In this document: piece after piece, positions 37,701 through 47,130 of the stretch | Layout: each line of letters starts with the position of its first letter | Numbering within the stretch: the first letter of the stretch is position 1 | Assembly (NCBI RefSeq): GCF_001625305.1 | Contig: NW_017804231.1 | Location: 103,932-167,931, forward strand | Direction of reading: 5' to 3' | Length of the DNA stretch: 64,000 nucleotides | DNA from: Branchiostoma belcheri | Taxonomy: Eukaryota; Chordata; Leptocardii; Amphioxiformes; Branchiostomatidae | Notes under the pieces: model-generated | The model's input: only the letters and a program-made list of their open reading frames with translations | What the model was told of the DNA's origin: nothing | Databases searched by the model: none | Translations under genes and position numbers: made by a program

Positions 37701-40700
37701 TCTATTTTTTAATAATGTTTGAATTGGTACTAACCACTTCCTTCCATATCATTGGAAAATGTTGGAATTCCCATGGAATATGGGTTACTACCGACCCTAA
37801 AATTTTATAAATTTTGGCCAAAATCATGTTCAAATTGTGACATCTTACCAAAGATTTTTTGGGAAATGTCTTAAAAATATCATGGTTATAACTCGCCATT
37901 GTGGTAAACCAATGTAACCTTTTTTTTCTGAAATGTATGGATTAATTTACAATTTCTAGTATTGTCTGTCAGTGTTATCTTAAGAACATACTAGTATCAG
38001 TTGAGCAGGTTAGGGCCCCGTCACGTAACGTCATGCAATTATAGTCTACAAACTGAGGACATTCATGCATGTTCCCTGCAAAAGTCAGCTGTCTTGTTTA
38101 AAAACAGGCTGTCTTAAGATCCTTGTTGGTGGTTGGTTCTGTCACAGCCTGCTTGAAAATTCTACTGCACCAAAAACTGTACGACAACCTACGATGGATA
38201 TGACCACACCATTAGTTGCAGTTGCCCATATAAAACTCAGCACATGCTCAGAGCTGTGTCTGTCTGCACTTTGCAGCTGATGTGCAAGATGGCGCCGCTG
38301 CTTGGGAAGGATATCACCGAGCGCCTGCTGCTGCAGCCTTTCCTGGACATGTGCACAGATGGACGCATGTTCCACATCCGGAAGGTCAGGATCACTTTTC
38401 TTATAATTCTACACTTTATGTTCCTTTTCACATATGATACTTGTACCTGTCAAACCTGTACAAGTGACAATCACATATTACCACTTGGCAAGTACAAGTT
38501 TTTACATAAGGATCACCTGGCCAATATGATCACTTTTTGTTTGATTTTTTCCCTTGACTCAAACATTTTAAAAGAATGCTGTCTTTAGTGACTAGCTTTC
38601 TACATTTTCGTCTGGTGAGTGGTCTTTTGAGGTAGTTTTCACTGTATCATTATAGTGGTCTTAGTTTACATTTATCTGAATGTTTGTACACACAGTGAAT
38701 GTACATGTCTTACGTTTTCATCACATACTTAGCTCCTCATGGCAGGAAGGAGCAAGGAAGGTTTTTCACCTGTTGGTGTGTTGTTGGTTTTCCCTGCAGG
38801 TTTGTGCTGCCAACTTTGGTGAGATGTGTGGAGTGGTGGGAACAGAGCTGACAGAGAGATTATTGGTAAGCTGCACTTCCTTCAACAGTCAAAATGTCAA
38901 GGTTGTTCCCTGTAGGTCCTCTTCAGTGCTACAGTAGTATTGCTGTGCAGTTTTCTTGTAAACTGCTAGGTGTCACTCAATTGTGGCCCCTCTTTGTGAA
39001 AACTTATGTGGACCTCCACTTCAGCTTTTATTGATTTTGATTAGGCATTGAGCTAGATGATACATCAGACACATGACTATGCAAAAGATGGTGAATGTTT
39101 GTTTTGAAAGCCCAGCGAAAGAACCTGTTGCTGTAGAAGAACTTTGAAACAAAAATTTGAACGGTTTGACAATGTGAACCAGAGGAGAACCTAGTGGCAA
39201 ACAGAGTTTCTTGTATGAAATAAGGACTAAGCTTTAACTTCCAACACTTAGATTACAGAATTGGGACTTACCCAAATTTTCGGGTTGACTCCATCAACCT
39301 TGTTCACGGAATGGACCCGTCTACTCTTGGAACGTGACGTCAGAGACACGTGACCGTAGTAGCGGGTCGTACATGCCAGATAACTTTGAACAAGGTTGAT
39401 GGAGTCAACGGAAAATTTGGGTAAGTCCCAATTCTGTAATCTAAGTGTTGGAAGTTAAAGCTTAGTCTTTATTTCATAATGACTTGTACCAACACAGATG
39501 AACTTTCATGTAGAGTTTCTTGTGTTTCCTTGCAGCTGCCCAAGTTCTTCTTCCTGTGTGAGGACGGTGTGTGGGGGGTGAGGAAGGCGTGTGCCGAGTG
39601 TTTTATGCAGGTGTCCAGCGCCGTGACTCCGGAGGTGCGGAAGGAGAGCCTGGCGCCTTGCTTCGTCAACCTCATCACGGACCAGTCACGATGGGTGGGT
39701 GTGACGGCATGTCTGCCTCGGTGTATAACCTCATTATTTCACCACTCAATCATCCATTCAACATTACCGTTAGCAACTATACATCAAAACAGTGCTATGT
39801 AACGGAATGGAATAGAAAGTATTGTAATATGGTAATAAAATTAATGATAAAGTAGATTATACAATTTGCCCTCAATGTGGCAGAGATAGTCATTCTCAAA
39901 TAGGACTGTTCAGCCATAGCCAAAACTGTAGGACTGTTAACAATTAGGATTTTACTATGGTCAATACTGATTGAAGGAGGCCATATCTAAACATTACACT
40001 GACTTACAAGTTAATATGACATTACTGATAATTTACTGAAACTTACCAGAGGTTTCAAGTTAACAATAGTGAAAGTACAATCAGCATGAGAGTAAACGTC
40101 AGCCTAGTTTCTCGACATCTGTCCACCATGTGTACCCGTCCTGTTTGTTTGTTTGTGTGACTTGGCGATGATGAGCTGACATTTTCAGGGCTCTGACCCA
40201 CCTGTAGATGTGGATGTGGAGACAGCCGCGGTACTGAGCAATGGTTGCCCCCCTCCCCCCCGGCCCCGTGCCTGCGCTACCGTTGACTCTTACTTTTATG
40301 TTGCCGTTGGATCTCTCCACTTCACTTCACAAAATATCATGCTGGGATTGTCATTGTTTCTAGTGTAAAATGTTACCATGAAAAGGCCTTCTATTATTGT
40401 TTTTTTTTTTATAGAAATTTGATGTTTTATGGCAAATACATGTATCGATTTCGTTGATAACTTTTTAAAGTTATTTTACCCTCCTGGTTTAAGCACTTGG
40501 TCTAAAATAAAATTTTAAAGCCTTGTTATCAGTAATTGATAAATGTGTATGGATACAATACTACCTTGCTTTTAAGCTATATAATAGGAGGTTAATATAT
40601 TTATTTTTTGGTAAAAACAATATAACTCAAAATGACATCAACATTTTAAACTGAAGTTTCTAATAGAATGGTTAAAAGAAAAACAGTTCCAGATGATCTC

Positions 40701-43700
40701 AGCATCTCTTCCATTACCTGCTTTTGTTGAGCTTCTTAGCTACTCAGTTGTTGTTTGTGCACCAGGGCTCGAAATACTGGATGCATGTGCACTTCCGAAC
40801 ATGCAAAATGGGAACTGTGTACCTAATTTTTTTACTGTTGGTGCACTAGATATTTGTGTATGGGTAGGCATGTAAAGGTGCTACTTGTATACTTAACTCT
40901 GGTATGAAGTATAATATACTTGATCTTGAAGGATCAGAAAAAACATAATGTTGTATTTCTTGTGTATACGTAAGCCATAGAAACATGTATTTCAGATTCA
41001 GTAAGAGAGGCAGTTAGGTTTGCAATTGGGTTTTAGTGACATTCTACTTTATCTTATGTTGTGCACCCAAAATGTTTCTATGCACCAGACTTTTGAGGTT
41101 AGGTACAGCCAGAGCATTGAATTTCGAGCCTTGATGTGTGGCATGAAGTTCTACCTGCATGGCTTCAATGTTGCACTGCAGCCAGCCCTATCCCAGTTAG
41201 AATACCGACACACAGCCTGAAAACTGAAGATAACAAAGTTGACTTGTACTCCTGACATCCAGGTGCGTATGGCAGCGTTCCAGGCCCTGGGTCCCTTCAT
41301 CTCCACATTTGCTGACTCAGCCATGACTGGGCTGTTCCTGACAGACGATGGTTCAGTCAGGTTCATGCTCGACGTCGCTGATAACCAACAGAAGATCATT
41401 CTGGAACAGGAGACGCCATCAGAAAGGTTGGGAAATGTTTTATTGGCCTTGAAGGGGTTTAATTTTTGTCAGCAAGTTGCCTTGTGTTTTACTGTGTACA
41501 TGTTTATTCCTATCACAGTTGTTACAAAACCTCTTATTTTGTATTGGTATTATAATGACGGAATGAATGAATCTTTATTGCGTATTCCTGACCGAATGGG
41601 CTAAATGCACATGTGATCATATGTGGTCTAGAGGATGTAAAGCATGTTTATGATACTGAAATGCTACATTTGCACGCTAAATACTAAAAGACTATGTATT
41701 GGCTCACGGTGACTTCTTAATTTTTTTTAGGGTTAAGCTAGCCAATATTTATATGTATGTCATACAAAATCCCACTTGAGTGAGAATGTAGTGTGTGGAT
41801 CCTCAATATTTTGTGTTGCTGCCCTTTACAGCAGTTCGGACAGCGTAGATGGTAGGAATTTTGAACAGTCTGGAAACGGTGATGATGACAGCGGGCGCCT
41901 GTCGGAGAACTCTGACAGCGACCGTGACCTAGATAGCCCATCCTCCCCACCTGAAGCCACGCCCGTGGAACCCAACTCTACCCTTACACAGGAGGAAACG
42001 AGAAGAGATTCTAGTGATGATTCAAGGACTAGAGACGAGTCTGAAAAGGTTTCAGGTCCGGATGTGGAATCAGTTAGTAAAACCACCAGCCATAGTGAAA
42101 ATGAGAGCGTAACAGCCTCCTCTGATACACAAGAAATGTCTGAGAGGAAAACCACAGAAAGCCTTCCCCCTTCTGCCACAAAAACACTGTCCCCTGATGA
42201 AGGAATATGCCTTGATGGCCACAACTGCACTGGCTCAACAACCAATGCTGCTAGTAAGGAGGATTCCAAGGAAGAAACAGGAGAATCTCAAGGAGAAGAA
42301 GAACAGCAAGATGCCGAGGCCTTCAATTCCTTTTTATACTGGCGCGCTCCCCTGCCAGATATAGAGTTGGACTTGGACTTGGTAGAACAGGGTAGTTTAG
42401 AGCCGGTAGACGCGCCGCGTGAACGGTGCTACGCCCTGGACGCGAGCCAGCTGCGTCGGGCGGGGGGTGACGAGGTGGAAACCGTTTGCCAGGCGGTCGC
42501 AGAGACACACCTGGAGCCGGCGAATCGCCAGACGTTCAGCGTCAGCACCCTGACAGGTGAAGGCATGTGTACTTTCCTTCCTAGTTGTCTGTAGATGCTA
42601 AGCTTCCTTTTTGTCATTGTGTGTGTTCATCTTCCTTTCACAACCCACATTGTCCTATAGAATAGCTTTTCACATTCATGTAACACAATGTATAACTACT
42701 ACAACTATACATATACTTTAACTTGCTTGTAAGCAACACCTTCCTCAGAGCTTCTGGAGTACTGCTTCTTGCCGCTATATGTAGCCAATGTAGGTGGCGC
42801 TTTACCGGGTGTGTAAGAAGAAAAATACCTATGGCCTACGTTCTACCAACCTGATGAGATTATGTTGTAAAAAGTTCTGACAGCTAATCCATGTTGTGTT
42901 TGATTGACAGGGAGACAAGTAGAGGTGACTAACGTGGAGAGGCTGAGTACAGGTCCCAGCATGCCTCAGGTGGCCCAGGTCAGTGATGCCGCCCATGTTC
43001 TGGCTGGTCCCAGGACACAACAGGCTCCTACTGTACTCAACAACGCACAACAGGTAGGCTGACTTTCCACTTACATGTACAACAGTTCATGTGACAGTTT
43101 TCAGGGTTGGACAAGTTTTCAAAAGGGCATTTGCTTATGACCGAACAGTGCTTTTGCTATCCTTGATGGTCAGGGCTTGAAATACTGGGTGCTTGTGCAC
43201 CTTAGTGCATCCAAATTTGGACCTGTGCACCCAATTTTTTCTGTGGGTGCACCAGTGCACCCAAATTTTTTCGTACAGTTCACCAGTGCACCTATCCCCA
43301 AAATGAATTTTGAGCCCTGATGGTTATTGCTTTTAAATGAAATATAGGATAAAATTCTTTCTGAACAAGAGAATTTGAAAGTTTAAGCTGTATGACTATC
43401 CAAGTACCTATTATCCCATCATGTACCTACATTTGGCAGTTGTGCTTCTCTGTTGCTATTGGTATGTGTGGCCTAATAGTGGCCTTTATACTCACCCCTG
43501 TTCCAGCGTGCGGTGTCCAGCCAGGAACTGACCCCTCCTCCCAGCCCGTCGTCCAGCCCGGCCACCAGCCCCACCAGCCCACACCACCTGTCCGCTCACC
43601 TGGACAACCTGAGGAAACAGGTCAGGATGGTTACCATGGTTACATGTAGTTTCAAGACTTTTAGACCAGCAGATTATGAAGTACCGCGAAAAGATCAGGA

Positions 43701-46700
43701 TTAAAGTAATAGATCAAGTGTAAAAAGAAGCATTCATTTTCAGACTTTAGTGTCCAACAGATGCAGTAACAGAGAAAGTGTTGTCTCCCCTACAGGATGT
43801 AATCCCCCAGCCCCTGTTGGATCACTACCTGTCGATGACGGACCCGTCCCGGGCGCAGACCGTGGACCAGGAGATCGCCCGCCACTGCGCGTACAGTCTA
43901 CCGAGCGTGGCCTTCACGCTGGGCCGCGACAACTGGCACTGTCTGCGGGACACGTACGAAACACTGGCCAATGACATGCAAGTGAGTACAGTGAGTATGC
44001 CGCTTGATCTGATTCTGTGAATGTTGACGTCAGTAGTGCAGCAGGGGCTGAAAGAGTCACCTTTGCATGGAGGAACCTCGCCCAGAAAATAACCAGGGTA
44101 AACCCTACCTCATCTTGACTTGCCGCCTCTTGTTTTAAAACCTCAACCTCAGCATGCTTGCACCATCTAACATGCTCAAACACGTCAGTCATCATATGCA
44201 TGGATATATGATGGAGAATGACTAACAACAACAAAGAGATGACCCTGTTTTGTTCTTTTGTCTAGTCAGTCTTTTTGCTGCAAGTGTATGCGTGTTGGGA
44301 TGTGTATGATTGAACAATTTTCAGTTGTTAACATTGGCATCTTTTCCTCATACTAAACTTCCATATTTCTGATTTCCAATGTAAAATGCACCCTTGAGTA
44401 GTGTACTTTTATTACTGTTACAAACTACATTTGTGAAGAAAGTCTAATAAAACTTGAGTCAGAACTGCCAAAGTACCTTCTTTGTTTAAGAATACATTTT
44501 ATCTGTGTGGCAGTTATCCCACTCATTTTCAGCTTTCTGTCCCCCCTCTCTGAAGCCTTCCCCATCCTGGTTCATTTCCATTGACAACACCTGCCTAACA
44601 CTGCCCACTTTTCCGTCCCCCTCTAGTGGAAGGTGCGCAGGACCCTGGCCTTCTCTATCCATGAGCTGGCGATCATCCTCGGTGCTCAGCTGACTGACCA
44701 GGACCTCATCCCCGTCTTCGATGGCTTCTTAAAGGACTTGGATGAAGTTCGTATCGGCGTCTTGAAACACCTGGCTGATTTTCTAAGGGTGAGTTCATAA
44801 TCTTGTATCTGTGCTTCAAAAAGAAGTGATTTGCTTTTAAATGGCGTGGTCTTGGAAAAAAAAATGTTATATTTCCTGTTTCAGTTCTGAAAAAGTCTCT
44901 GGTGATCCAACTTATACAATACCGTTTTACAAAGTAGAACTTGCATGAGGACACTTCTATTTTGTCAATGTTGGAAAAAAAATTGTACATCATTTCGTTT
45001 TTTCCTTAGGCCTTAGTACTTATTAGAAAGATAGTAAAGCTGATGATATTGTGTTGTTACAGAGACTACTCCCAGAGAGGAGGAGGGAGTACTTGGCACG
45101 GTTGATTGAGTTTCTGAACACAGACAACCACCGCAACTGGAGGTTCAGATACGAACTGGCAGAGTGAGTAGAAAACACAACATGTCCAACTTGAGCTGAG
45201 CTTCATAGAAGTCCAGATCTTTATTTCTCAAAAGTGATGTCCCACTTCTTGAGTTGTGTTCTAGCCAGCCTGACATTTTTTCCATCATCTCAATTTTGTT
45301 TGGCATAATAGCATGTCGAGTGCAAATGTAACAATCCTAGGGGGGTCAGGGCATGCTGTACTGTGAAATCTTACCTTCTGAAATGCTATTTCCTGCATAT
45401 TGAGGGGCAAATGTTGCTGGTAGAAGCTTAGTTGAATGACATCTTTTATTCTTCTCTTTACACACTGAGTTTTGTCTGTCAACATTGACGGATTTGCCAA
45501 ATTTTGTCCGCCAAGACCAGCAAAATCCCATCAATTGACAGAAAAACAGACACTGGCCAGAACACTGGAGTAATACATTGTCACATTCTAACAATACGTT
45601 GTTTCCTTCAGACAAATGATGCAGCTGGGTGACCTGTTCCCTGCCTCGGAGCTGGCAGAACACGTGTGTCCGGTCGCCCTGTCCCTCGCAGGAGACAAGG
45701 TGTCAGATGTCAGGCTCATCGCTTACAAACTGGTAAGTGACTTTAAGAAATAACTCAGCTGTCACAGTACCAACAGCTGGCACAAAGAGACTCAGTAACT
45801 CATTCCTTTATCAGGCCTTTCTTCTGAACAACAAGCAGCCTGTTTAGAGTTGAAAACAGCTAGGTGGAATGGTTCAAGTTACATACATGTATCTCGCTTA
45901 ACTCTAGACATAAACATATCTCTTAACAGAATTTTAATCATCACCCCTAAACACCTGTTGTGTGCACCTGTTTACCCACCTGTTGTTCCCACCTGTCCAG
46001 GTGGCAGTGCTGACGAAGCAGCTGCAGGAGGACCATGATGACGCCCTGGTGTTCCACTTCCTGACGGACCTCATCACTAACTATGCACAGAGCCGCCGAT
46101 GGCAGCGCAGACAGACGTAAGTACTCATCATCAACAACTACAAACTCCATCAAACTGCCAAAAATGATGTCTCACCACCAGAACACTTCACAGGATGGTT
46201 GTTACATGAAGAGTATAAAGAGATTTGGATCCTCTGGATTATTTTGAAAGGATTTTTTTTGCCATTTGGAATACAAAGTCAAATGGCTGTGCTGAAGATG
46301 TCCTGTTGTGTCCCCCAGGTTTGCCTTCCTGTGTGCAGTGTTGTTAGAAGATGAGTCCATCCGTCCCTCACTCTTCGCTCACCACCTGCTGCCCAGTCTG
46401 CTCACCTTGACCTCTGACCCGGTGCCAAACGTCAGGATAGTCCTGGGCAAGACCCTGTCCCAGGCCGTACTCCCCAGAGGTCAGTGTCAAAACAGCATCA
46501 TTTTTAAGATGGGGTCTTTGCAATGGCACTTACCTTCACTGAAGAAGTACTGTTCTTTCTTTTGTAGTGGATGTCAGTAGTACAGCATTGTACGAGTACT
46601 GTAAGTACTCTATGTTCATGGTAGGAAATGTTCACAGTCTGAGAAAAATTGTGTTCACGGATCTATATTTACGGATCTATGTTTACAGTGGCGTACAGTA

Positions 46701-47130
46701 TGAGAAGAGTTTCTTTTAGATCCACTCACTTAAAATTACATATCTATTAACATTTGCCATTGTTTGTCCTCCCTTGTTTCCAGACTATTTCTCCAGTGAA
46801 CAGAACCCAGAACACGAGACCCTGCTGCATGCCATAGAAATCCTGAAGATGGACTCGGACAGGGACGTCCGCTTCTACGCCAGTCTTCCCCCCAATCCTC
46901 GCACCAACTCCCCAGATGTGGTGAGGAAAACTTCTTAACTTTGCTGGAACTTATAATCATCTAGGAATTGTTATATTGGTTGTTGCAGATGCTTAAAAAA
47001 AACTTGAAAGAAAAAATAACAGATTTCTTGTAGTTACTGGTGCTGAACAGATGTTACTCAAGAAACCATTGCACATAGACTTTTGCTTAATCATACTTTG
47101 TTCTTGCTCCAATCAAAGGACCTTGTATGA
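19784..47130 (+). CDS. PPP4R1: Serine/threonine-protein phosphatase 4 regulatory subunit 1
   Basis: HEAT-repeat scaffold that binds the PP4 catalytic subunit and directs its substrate choice (family knowledge). Exons read from splice sites and frame: 19784-19790, 19886-19930, 28741-28918, 31007-31113, 31658-31800, 33041-33101, 33832-33917, 38277-38384, 38800-38865, 39536-39694, 41263-41426, 41832-42556, 42911-43053, 43507-43620, 43796-43981, 44627-44788, 45063-45163, 45612-45732, 46001-46116, 46319-46479, 46784-46920, 47119-47130. All phases agree. The product is about 1,033 aa against about 950 in human; the excess lies mainly in the acidic linker. Matches from memory include N-terminal MADLTLLQED, PTVRAELMEQVPHIA, KMAPLLGKDITERL and YLSMTDPSRAQTVD. 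The start in exon 1 gives the vertebrate-like N-terminus. The last exon is the least certain part. Confidence 0.93.
27415..27560 (+). repeat. Dispersed intronic repeat family, copy 1
   Basis: Shares the core 'agtttgcagtctgacaaa', then ATGGACATGTTC, ATATGTTTGCGGT and GGCAGGTGC with copies at 32.76-32.95 (reverse), 46.60-46.70 and 58.63-58.77 kb. It has no ORF. Probably a non-autonomous transposon or SINE of this genome. Confidence 0.7.
27977..28110 (+). repeat. Two tandem diverged repeat units
   Basis: CCCTCGAAAGGCAGAAAATA and CCCTCAAAATGCAGGAAAAA start two ~50-bp units. The second continues into AGGGGAGGATATCTCCGGAC. From memory this resembles a repeat common in marine metazoan genomes, with a GCAGGAAA...CCCCCGGACC pattern. 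Unverified. Confidence 0.45.
28988..29240 (+). mobile_element. Harbinger-like MITE, decayed copy
   Basis: Aligns over most of its length with the reverse complement of the element at 35,106-35,485. Shared stretches include ATATGATGCGACAGGG, CCTAGGCATCCT, GATAGGAG and GCAAAATATGAGCATTTT-like sequence. One terminal inverted repeat survives in shortened form; the right end is lost. Confidence 0.7.
31233..31520. repeat. Dispersed repeat shared with 44.84-45.02 kb
   Basis: Two segments recur at 44.8 kb. GGCCTGGGAAAAAATGTTGT has a counterpart in the same orientation, while the block around AGTGTCCTCATGCAAATTTT and ATTGTATAAGTTGGAT is present there in the opposite orientation. The unit therefore contains an internal inversion or terminal inverted repeats. 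It lies in PPP4R1 intron 4. Confidence 0.65.
32760..32945 (-). repeat. Dispersed intronic repeat family, copy 2
   Basis: Read on the minus strand it contains TTCGCAGTCTGAGAAAAATG, then GACATGTTT and GGCAGGTGCAGC, matching the copies at 27.4, 46.6 and 58.6 kb. It lies in intron 5, just before exon 6. Confidence 0.7.
33531..33788. mobile_element. Large foldback element in PPP4R1 intron 6
   Basis: Arms of about 110 nt are near-perfect reverse complements around a ~30-nt loop. The left arm starts TTTAAAACTTTCGATCCAAC; the right arm ends in its complement. Each arm holds an internal small hairpin (GACCA...TGGTC). The right end is about 45 bp before the exon 7 acceptor. I found no clear flanking duplication. 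Confidence 0.75.
35106..35485 (-). mobile_element. Harbinger-like MITE, intact ends
   Basis: Terminal inverted repeats of about 33-35 nt (35,106-35,140 and 35,451-35,485) begin GGCCACACCAATTTAATTTG. The trinucleotide TAA flanks both ends, the duplication expected of PIF/Harbinger transposons. Internal sequence matches the decayed copy at 29 kb in opposite orientation. It is too short for a transposase, so it is non-autonomous. The superfamily is inferred from the TSD and TIR start. Confidence 0.75.
35740..36145. repeat. Minisatellite, ~33-bp unit
   Basis: The unit GCTGTTCTGTGCTGTTGTAT plus GTGATAAGCTCTT recurs in series. The most regular copies are at 36,010-36,143, and increasingly diverged copies lie to the left. 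On the minus strand one frame reads as a repeated HRTARAYHIQQ peptide, but this lies inside a PPP4R1 intron and has no gene structure around it. Confidence 0.85.
39203..39523. mobile_element. Foldback element, copy 2 (12-bp flanking repeats)
   Basis: Arms of about 90 nt around 39,218-39,305 and 39,385-39,476 are reverse complements. They include the core TTACCCAAATTTTC seen in copy 1 at 12 kb. The right arm is followed by the same unpaired tail, ACCAACACAGATGAACTTTC. AGAGTTTCTTGT flanks the unit at 39,203-39,214 and 39,512-39,523, a likely target-site duplication. The right end is 12 nt from the exon 10 acceptor. Confidence 0.82.
40764..41134. mobile_element. TIR element (AGGGCTCGAAAT family), copy 1
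   Basis: Begins AGGGCTCGAAATACTGGATG and ends TGAATTTCGAGCCTTGA, giving short terminal inverted repeats. A second, shorter copy lies at 43,171-43,320. It is non-coding and lies in PPP4R1 intron 10. Confidence 0.65.
41555..41640 (-). mobile_element. LINE-type 3' tail in reverse orientation
   Basis: On the minus strand this reads CGCAATAAAGATTCATTCAT, which closely resembles the ACAATAAAGGTCTTCATTC tails at 1-115 and 19.1-19.5 kb. It suggests a severely 5'-truncated insertion in PPP4R1 intron 11. Confidence 0.45.
41832..43620 (+). other. PPP4R1: PPP4R1 exons 12-14: acidic, Ser-rich linker
   Basis: Exon 12 (725 nt) is the largest in the gene. Residues about 375-535 are Ser/Glu/Asp/Thr-rich and presumably disordered. 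They are followed by FNSFLYWRAPLPDIELDLDL (about 539-558), which matches the human FHFWRTPLPEIDLDIELEQ segment. Exons 13-14 add a variable Pro/Ser-rich stretch. The conserved WRxPLPxIxLD island within a variable linker suggests a short binding motif; that role is inferred. Confidence 0.85.
43171..43320. mobile_element. TIR element (AGGGCTCGAAAT family), copy 2
   Basis: Begins CAGGGCTTGAAATACTGGGT and ends TGAATTTTGAGCCCTGA, with several internal GTGCACC repeats. Shorter than the 40.8 kb copy. It lies in PPP4R1 intron 13. Confidence 0.65.
44835..45015. repeat. Dispersed repeat shared with 31.2-31.5 kb, rearranged
   Basis: Has near-terminal inverted repeats (GGTCTTGGAAAAAAAAATG on the left, CGTTTTTTCCTTAGGCC on the right). 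Its inner block is inverted relative to the 31.2 kb copy. It lies in PPP4R1 intron 16. Confidence 0.6.
46600..46705 (+). repeat. Dispersed intronic repeat family, copy 3 (decayed)
   Basis: Contains GTTCACAGTCTGAGAAAAAT, GTGTTCACGG and GTTTACAGTGGCG, a shortened, diverged version of the 27.4, 32.8 and 58.6 kb copies. Confidence 0.55.

Larger units (their letters stand above)
33918..38276 (+). other. PPP4R1: PPP4R1 intron 7 (4.4 kb)
   Basis: Holds a Harbinger-like MITE (35.1 kb), a minisatellite (35.74-36.15 kb) and a possible extra exon near 37.02 kb (see findings). No nested protein gene is recognisable. Confidence 0.6.
28741..41426 (+). other. PPP4R1: PPP4R1 exons 3-11: acidic leader and N-terminal HEAT block
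   Basis: Exon 3 encodes an Asp/Glu-rich leader ending in LTPLAKLER and SIFNR, which aligns with human LTPLGRLDK and NIFNR. Exons 4-11 encode successive helical repeats: SLLETLRSVY, AELMEQVPHIAMFCQENR, KTAQAALLVLLEQEL, KTEAVA, LMCKMAPLLGKDITERL, VCAANFGEMCGVVG, GVRKACAECFMQVS, and RMAAFQALGPFISTFADS. This half roughly covers residues 18-374. Intron phases alternate without conflict, so the block appears complete. Confidence 0.9.
43796..46920 (+). other. PPP4R1: PPP4R1 exons 15-21: C-terminal HEAT block
   Basis: Encodes the most conserved half. Exon 15 has LLDHYLSMTDPSRAQTVDQE and HCAYSLPSVAFTLG. Exon 16 has WKVRRTLAFSIHELAIILG and FLKDLDEVRIGVLKHL. Exons 17-18 have NWRFRYELAEQM and SLAGDKVSDVRLIAYKL. 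Exon 20 has PNVRIVLGKTLSQAVL, and exon 21 has ILKMDSDRDVRFYASL. In the family this region mediates PP4 catalytic subunit binding (family knowledge, not shown by the sequence). Confidence 0.92.

Noticed and set aside
41826-42269. 147-codon minus-strand ORF
   Set aside because: Antisense shadow of the PPP4R1 exon 12 acidic linker.
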